A stretch of DNA of 10,228 nt from Bacteroidales bacterium UBA3742 (GTDB taxonomy: Bacteria; Bacteroidota; Bacteroidia; Bacteroidales; Paludibacteraceae), in assembly GCA_002371785.1 (NCBI GenBank), contig DFGU01000090.1:1-10228 (forward strand), read 5' to 3'. The translations under genes and the position numbers were made by a program. Within the stretch, counting starts at the first letter, position 1; each line of letters opens with the position of its first letter. The notes below the pieces were generated by a model. It ran no database searches. It was not told the origin of the DNA and saw nothing but the letters and a program-made list of their open reading frames with translations. Of this stretch, positions 6,448 through 10,228 are shown one piece after another.

Positions 6448-7782
6448 TTAGTTGTGCCAGCCCAGGGTGAGTACGACACGATGGGTATCGGCATTGATAT
6501 CGATAGGTGAGGCAGCCTCGTGGGCATACATCTGGAGTCGCTGCCAGCGATACTGGTAGGCCAACTGGACGAGGAACATATGGCCTCGATAGCCGATGGC
6601 GCCACTGGCATACTGGGTGGACAGGGGACGCTGGTAATGCATGTCCTGACGCAGGAAGTCGGGATCGAACGAGACGGCATCCTGAGAACGGCGGAAGGTG
6701 GACTCGTAGCCATAGCCGGCATTGAGATACAGTCCCGGTACGGGCACCACTTCCAGTCCGGCACGCAGCGTATGGAGCATGGGCTGGGACTTGGTATGAT
6801 TCAGATCATACTGGAGCGAGAGCAGGCCGTAGTCGCCCACCTGGAGAGCCGCACCAAAGCTGGCATGCAGCGGAGCGTGGTAGTCCTTCCAACGCTCGGA
6901 GAGCGCAGGTGCATCGCTATAGCGGAGCGAGTCGGTTCGTGCCCACATGGTGCCGGTATAGCTGGCATTGACCGTATTGAGCGTAGGCGTATGGATAGCG
7001 GCACCGAGGCGGAGCCATCCGCAGGGACGGTAGATCAGTCCGAACGAGCCCCCTACCCCAAATCCGCTGAGCACGAGGCTGTTGATATTCTCCAGCTCGT
7101 GGTATTTGCCTTCGGCGTTCTTGGTAGCGAACAGTTCGGTATAGTCCATATCGGCCGCAAAGCGATAGGAATACATGCGTAGTCCGGCACCGATATAGAG
7201 GCGGTGGGAGATATTCATCGCCCAGTCTACGTTATACTCGTTGGCATAGCCCGACTCGCGCAAACGCATCTCGCTGACGGCATTGTTGCGGAAGGTGGGA
7301 TAGTCGATACCGAGGTCGATACCGGCATCGCTGAGCACGCTACCCATCGAGCGGTCAGGCCCCATGACAGTATGATAGCGGCGCGCATAGGAGCGGAGGC
7401 GGCTATAGGAGATCATGACATTGTTGCTGACAACACCCTCATCCAGGTCGGGGTCACCGATGGCGATGACGAACGACACCTGGGGCACCATAAACTGACC
7501 GGCTGTCTCAGAAAGCGAGTCGAGACCGGCTTGGCGGGTACGATCGCGCTGATAGTCCATAGTGAGCATCACCTCACTACGGCGATAGACACCGAGTCCG
7601 GCAGGGTTGTCATTCACGGCCGACGGATCACCACCCACGGCCGTCATAGCGCCCGACATACCTACGTAGCGGGCCGTACCCATCACCTGGCGTTCGTTGA
7701 GCCGCTGGTCGTCCTGGGCTACAAGCGCGAGGCTGAGCGACAGGCAGAGGGATAGAACAGATATGTAGCGTAGGGTTCTCAT
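6448..7782 (-). CDS. FadL/OmpP1-like outer membrane beta-barrel protein
   Basis: 444 residues with a clear signal peptide: MRTLRYIS, a hydrophobic core to about residue 21, and likely cleavage after AQ (23). The mature N-terminus has SGAMTAVGGDPSAVNDNPAGLGVYRRSE at 43-70, the conserved glycine/asparagine-rich plug-like segment of the OmpP1/FadL/TodX group in Bacteroidota. The rest alternates polar and aromatic residues like beta strands and ends in VVLTLGWHN. FadL proteins transport long-chain fatty acids and other hydrophobic compounds across the outer membrane. The cargo here is unknown, and many Bacteroidota members remain uncharacterised. The ATG overlaps the lipoprotein stop as ATGA, so the two are likely translated together and may work together. 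Confidence 0.8.
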   Translation of the reverse strand: MRTLRYISVLSLCLSLSLALVAQDDQRLNERQVMGTARYVGMSGAMTAVGGDPSAVNDNPAGLGVYRRSEVMLTMDYQRDRTRQAGLDSLSETAGQFMVPQVSFVIAIGDPDLDEGVVSNNVMISYSRLRSYARRYHTVMGPDRSMGSVLSDAGIDLGIDYPTFRNNAVSEMRLRESGYANEYNVDWAMNISHRLYIGAGLRMYSYRFAADMDYTELFATKNAEGKYHELENINSLVLSGFGVGGSFGLIYRPCGWLRLGAAIHTPTLNTVNASYTGTMWARTDSLRYSDAPALSERWKDYHAPLHASFGAALQVGDYGLLSLQYDLNHTKSQPMLHTLRAGLEVVPVPGLYLNAGYGYESTFRRSQDAVSFDPDFLRQDMHYQRPLSTQYASGAIGYRGHMFLVQLAYQYRWQRLQMYAHEAASPIDINADTHRVVLTLGWHN

Positions 7783-8051
7783 TTCTTCACACGAATTGTA
7801 ACAACAGTATCTTGGACGTTAAGGTACTCGACGGAGGGAGCAGACTCGGTAGATGTGCTAGAAGAGCTAGAGGTACTAGACGAACTAGAGGAAGCAGACG
7901 TACCAGATGTACTAGCAGAGCTAGCGGAGCCGGTCGAGATATGATGGGCCTCCGGCCAGTAGTAAACATCATCGGTAGCCAGCGTGGACACCGACGAGCA
8001 TCCCACGCATAGGGACGCTAAGAAGAGCAATATGAGCGATTTCAGTTTCAC
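7779..8051 (-). CDS. Small Ser/Thr-rich lipoprotein
   Basis: 90 residues from a GTG start at 8051-8049, chosen because it sits 13 bases after the trpS stop and is followed directly by a lipoprotein signal (KLKSLILLFLASLCVGC). A longer frame from 8141 overlaps trpS and buries this signal, so it is rejected. Cys18 is the probable lipidation site (CVGC; the -3 position is Cys rather than Leu). TDDVYYWPEAHH follows, then about 32 almost purely Ser/Thr/Ala/Gly residues (39-70), then a short C-terminus ending in VTIRVKK. No known domain is recognised. Its stop overlaps the FadL-like start (ATGA), which suggests an outer-membrane partner or accessory protein. Confidence 0.7.
   Translation of the reverse strand: MKLKSLILLFLASLCVGCSSVSTLATDDVYYWPEAHHISTGSASSASTSGTSASSSSSSTSSSSSTSTESAPSVEYLNVQDTVVTIRVKK
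7858..7924. repeat. Nonamer-phased CTAG repeat inside the lipoprotein gene
   Basis: Six CTAG tetramers occur at 7858, 7867, 7876, 7885, 7912 and 7921, all spaced by multiples of nine. They arise from TCT-AGY serine codon pairs every third codon in the Ser-rich segment. The period is a multiple of three, so unit gain or loss would keep the frame. Confidence 0.85.
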
Positions 8052-8064
8052 CGTACAGAACGAT

Positions 8065-9054
8065 TTACAGACTTCTAAAACCAATGATTTCGCGTACCTC
8101 ACGCAGGGTCTTCTCGGCCGATTCGCGGGCACGTTCGGCACCCTCGCGCGCTACCTGCTGCATATACTGCTCGTCGGCTGAATAGGCCAGGATCTTCTCG
8201 CGTATCGGTGCGCAGAAGGCATTGATATCCCGGGCCAACTGCTTCTTGAGGTCACCATAGCGGATCTGCATATTGTTGTACAGATCGTTGTAGTAGTCGT
8301 AGGCCTCCCGACCCGACACGAGTTCGAGCAGGGTGAAGAGGTTGCGGATGGGTTCGGGCTTCTCCTGATTGAGCATGGTAGGTCCGGCATCGGTGACGGC
8401 ACGCATGACTTTCTTCTTGATAGTCGCCTCGTCGTCGCAGAGGTAGATACAGTTGCCCTCGGACTTACCCATCTTGCCGCTACCATCCAGGCCGGGCACC
8501 TTGACCGCCTCGGCGGTATAGTGGAAGGACTCAGGCTCCTTGAAGTACTCGACATCATAGATGCGGTTGAAGCGGCGTGCAAAGAGGCGCGCCATCTCCA
8601 TATTCTGCTCCTGGTCCTTGCCCACAGGCACCTTGTCGGCCTTGTGCATAAGGATATCGGCAGCCATGAGCGTAGGATATGTGAGCAGACCGGCGTTGAC
8701 GTTGTCGGGCTGCTTGCGCACCTTCTCCTTGAAGCTCGTCACGCGCTCCAGTTCGCCCAGGTAGGCATTCATATTGAAGTAGAGATAGAGTTCCAGCACC
8801 TGCTTGACGTCCGACTGGATATAGATCGGCGCCTTCTTAGGATCGATACCGCATGCCAGGTACTCGGCCAGGATTATACGAGCCGACTGACGGATATTCT
8901 CGGGCTTGGGATGCGTAGTGAGGGAGTGCCAATCGGCAATAAAGAACATACAGTTGTACTCGTCTTGCATCTTGACAAAACTCTTCACCGCACCGAAATA
9001 GTTACCCAGGTGCAGGTTTCCGGTAGGACGTATTCCACTAATGACGCGTTCCAT
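8065..9054 (-). CDS. trpS: Tryptophanyl-tRNA synthetase
   Basis: 329 residues, the usual length for this class I aminoacyl-tRNA synthetase, which charges tRNA-Trp with tryptophan in the cytoplasm. The HIGH signature appears as NLHLGNY (13-19) after SGIRPTG, and the KMSKS loop as GKMGKSEGN (193-201), a KMGKS form I associate with Bacteroidota enzymes. PTLMAADIL (127-135) and VPVGKDQEQN (142-151) are further family landmarks. The start ATG at 9054-9052 is embedded in the last unit of heptamer array E. The lipoprotein gene follows after 13 bases. It is likely transcribed from the Lrp-gene promoter. Nothing looks truncated. Confidence 0.96.
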   Translation of the reverse strand: MERVISGIRPTGNLHLGNYFGAVKSFVKMQDEYNCMFFIADWHSLTTHPKPENIRQSARIILAEYLACGIDPKKAPIYIQSDVKQVLELYLYFNMNAYLGELERVTSFKEKVRKQPDNVNAGLLTYPTLMAADILMHKADKVPVGKDQEQNMEMARLFARRFNRIYDVEYFKEPESFHYTAEAVKVPGLDGSGKMGKSEGNCIYLCDDEATIKKKVMRAVTDAGPTMLNQEKPEPIRNLFTLLELVSGREAYDYYNDLYNNMQIRYGDLKKQLARDINAFCAPIREKILAYSADEQYMQQVAREGAERARESAEKTLREVREIIGFRSL

Positions 9055-9114
9055 TTATGATTTATGATTTATGATTTATGATTTCAAATTTATGATTTTA
9101 TGATGTGTGATTTA
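9054..9114 (-). repeat. Heptamer array E between Lrp gene and trpS
   Basis: Plus-strand unit TTTATGA, four perfect copies at 9054-9081, then a diverged copy (TTTCAAA), another good one, an 8-base variant at 9096-9103 and two diverged units to the stop. On the coding strand the unit is TAAATCA. The regulator's stop codon TAA (9114-9112) starts the array, and the last unit becomes TAAATGG, which contains the trpS ATG. TAA occurs in all three forward frames. The array fills the whole 57-base gap. Confidence 0.93.
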
Positions 9115-9579
9115 TTCTACCTCGGTCTCGATAGGCAATGTACGGCTGATACGCTGCTCGAGGGCGGTCAGCGTCTCGGTGTTAGCCACACCACGGATAG
9201 ATTGGATGCGCGAGTTGAGCAGATAGAGCAGATGCTTATCATCCTTGGCGTAGAGCTTGATAAGCATGGAATAGGTGCCCAGCGTGAACTGCGACTCGAC
9301 CACTTCGGGGATCTTCTCCAGCTCCTCGCACACCTCGTTGTACATCGAGCCCTTCTCCAGACTCAGACCGATATAGACGCAGAGCTGGTAGCCCAGTTGC
9401 TTGGGGTCGATCTGGTAGGCCGAACCAACGATGACACCATTGTCAAACATCTTCTGCACACGCTGGTGAACAGCTGCGCGGCTGACGCCACAAGCGTCAG
9501 CTACGTCCTTGAACGGAGTACGTGCATTCTGGGTGATAATCTTCAGTATCCGGCGATCCAACTCGTCAATTTTCTCCAT
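9112..9579 (-). CDS. Lrp/AsnC-family transcriptional regulator
   Basis: 155 residues, typical of the family. The N-terminal AsnC-type helix-turn-helix (about 4-60) begins DELDRRILKIITQNAR, with the recognition region GVSRAAVHQRVQKM. The C-terminal RAM/ligand-binding domain (about 68-143) contains LGTYSMLIKLYAKD and IRGVANTETLTALEQ. These proteins form octamer-like assemblies and respond to amino acids or related metabolites. The target here is unknown. Autoregulation is plausible, because the gene shares a 96-base region with the divergent O-methyltransferase and their promoters overlap. It heads the trpS-lipoprotein-FadL block. The start is the ATG at 9579-9577. Confidence 0.93.
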   Translation of the reverse strand: MEKIDELDRRILKIITQNARTPFKDVADACGVSRAAVHQRVQKMFDNGVIVGSAYQIDPKQLGYQLCVYIGLSLEKGSMYNEVCEELEKIPEVVESQFTLGTYSMLIKLYAKDDKHLLYLLNSRIQSIRGVANTETLTALEQRISRTLPIETEVE

Positions 9580-9608
9580 GATAATTCGTTTTTGTTACAA
9601 TTTGGCCG

Positions 9609-9639
9609 CAAAGTTACTACTTTTTTTGGATATATGCAA
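9609..9639 (-). promoter_or_regulatory. Bacteroidota-type promoter for the Lrp-trpS block
   Basis: Minus-strand TTG at 9639-9637, a 20-base spacer, then TAACTTTG at 9616-9609. Transcription would start near 9602, giving a leader of about 23 bases. Its -33 region interleaves with that of the plus-strand promoter. Confidence 0.8.
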
Positions 9640-9656
9640 GTTTTTTTGTACTTTTG
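9626..9656 (+). promoter_or_regulatory. Divergent promoter for the O-methyltransferase gene
   Basis: TTG at 9626-9628 (TTTG from 9625), a 20-base spacer, then TACTTTTG at 9649-9656, again a full TAnnTTTG match. The start would be near 9663, leaving only about 13 leader bases before the ATG at 9676. It overlaps the minus-strand promoter over 9626-9639, so a polymerase or regulator at one should affect the other. Confidence 0.75.
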
Positions 9657-9675
9657 CCGTCGATTTTGTAGAAAT

Positions 9676-10228
9676 ATGACACTTAACGAATATATTGAGC
9701 AGATGTCATCGCCGGAAAATGAGGCCTTGGCGTTCATCACACGTGACACGAATACGCACGTACTGAATCCACATATGCTATCGGGTCAGGTGCAGGGGCG
9801 CGTACTGAGTATGTTGAGCCGGATGATCCGTCCCAGACGTATATTGGAGTTGGGCACCTTCACCGGCTACTCGGCGCTCTGCCTGGCCGAAGGCCTCGTG
9901 GAGGACGGTCGGCTGATCACCATCGAGCATAACGACGAACTGGAGGAGACGATCCGCAGAAACCTGTCGCTCTCGCCGCTGGGCGAGCATATTGAGCTCC
10001 GCATCGGGGATGCGAGGGAGGTGCTGACAAGCATTGGCGTTGGCGTTGGCATTGGCTGTCAGCCGTCGGAAGAATTTGACCTGGTGTTTATCGATGCGGA
10101 TAAGCGGCAGTACTCGGCCTATCTGGACCTGATGTATCCGCTGGTGAAGGTAGGCGGATGGATACTGGCGGACAACGTGCTCTGGGACGGTCATATTATC
10201 GACCCGGCCTACGACCGCGACAAGCAGA
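9676..10228 (+). CDS. Family-3 O-methyltransferase, SAM-dependent (3' end missing)
   Basis: The first 184 codons, open to the right edge. It resembles the PF01596 group (caffeoyl-CoA O-methyltransferase-like; some bacterial members, such as TrmR, methylate tRNA wobble uridine derivatives). The SAM-binding motif I is ILELGTFTGYSALCLAE at 56-72, followed by ITIEHNDE at 81-88. FIDADK at 138-143 and ADNVLW at 165-170 supply the usual metal/catalytic Asp, Asp and Asn residues. Between strands, residues 120-127 read IGVGVGIG, encoded by a hexamer repeat, and make this loop look longer than usual. It is the only plus-strand gene and probably faces control by the neighbouring Lrp regulator. The substrate is unknown. 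Confidence 0.88.
   Translation, partial: MTLNEYIEQMSSPENEALAFITRDTNTHVLNPHMLSGQVQGRVLSMLSRMIRPRRILELGTFTGYSALCLAEGLVEDGRLITIEHNDELEETIRRNLSLSPLGEHIELRIGDAREVLTSIGVGVGIGCQPSEEFDLVFIDADKRQYSAYLDLMYPLVKVGGWILADNVLWDGHIIDPAYDRDKQ
10033..10056 (+). repeat. In-frame hexamer repeat in the O-methyltransferase gene
   Basis: Four units of RTTGGC (ATTGGC, GTTGGC, GTTGGC, ATTGGC) encode IGVGVGIG. Six-base steps keep the reading frame. It resembles the TTGGTCG phase of heptamer arrays A-C with one base removed. Confidence 0.88.

Noticed and set aside
8052..8141. Longer N-terminus for the Ser-rich lipoprotein starting at 8141
   Set aside because: It would overlap trpS by 77 bases and place the lipoprotein signal inside the protein; the GTG at 8051 fits better.
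9543..9749. 68-codon minus-strand open frame
   Set aside because: It spans both divergent promoters and overlaps the starts of the regulator and the O-methyltransferase; no family resemblance.

Overview
The window looks like chromosomal DNA of a Bacteroidales bacterium (phylum Bacteroidota). Three promoters match the Bacteroidota consensus (TTG near -33, TAnnTTTG near -7), and no start codon has an obvious Shine-Dalgarno sequence. Protein families also fit: a TPR membrane protein next to ribH, a FadL-like outer membrane protein behind a small lipoprotein, and a YitT/DUF2179 protein. The fairly GC-rich genes with common ATA isoleucine codons could suit a Porphyromonas-like genome, but that is a guess.

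Layout: eleven genes lie on the minus strand and one, at the right edge, on the plus strand. Read along minus-strand transcription, the first block is an Lrp/AsnC regulator, trpS, a Ser-rich lipoprotein and a FadL-like protein (9579 to 6448). A gap of 442 bases follows (6006-6447); it holds hairpins, a 213-base inverted-repeat structure ending in a T-run, and a promoter. The second block runs from 6005 to the left edge: TPR membrane protein, ribH, aspartate kinase, YitT-family protein, sugar-nucleotidyltransferase, galE and manA (cut by the edge). At the right, a family-3 O-methyltransferase (cut by the edge) is divergent from the regulator, with overlapping promoters.

Function: the second block mixes riboflavin synthesis (ribH), the entry step of aspartate-family amino acid synthesis (aspartate kinase) and nucleotide-sugar supply (nucleotidyltransferase, galE, manA). 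These look like core housekeeping genes in a loose transcription unit, not a dedicated pathway. No mobile element, CRISPR array, tRNA or rRNA was seen.

The most unusual feature is a set of five intergenic tandem arrays with a 7-base period, made of three different unit sequences. Each array begins at the TAA stop codon of the upstream gene and nearly or completely fills the gap to the next start codon. Written on the coding strand, the units are TAACGAC/CAACGAC, TAACCCA and TAAATCA. The second is the inverted-repeat structure at 6098-6310, which could be an unrecognised RNA, a long-range terminator or a small MITE-like element.
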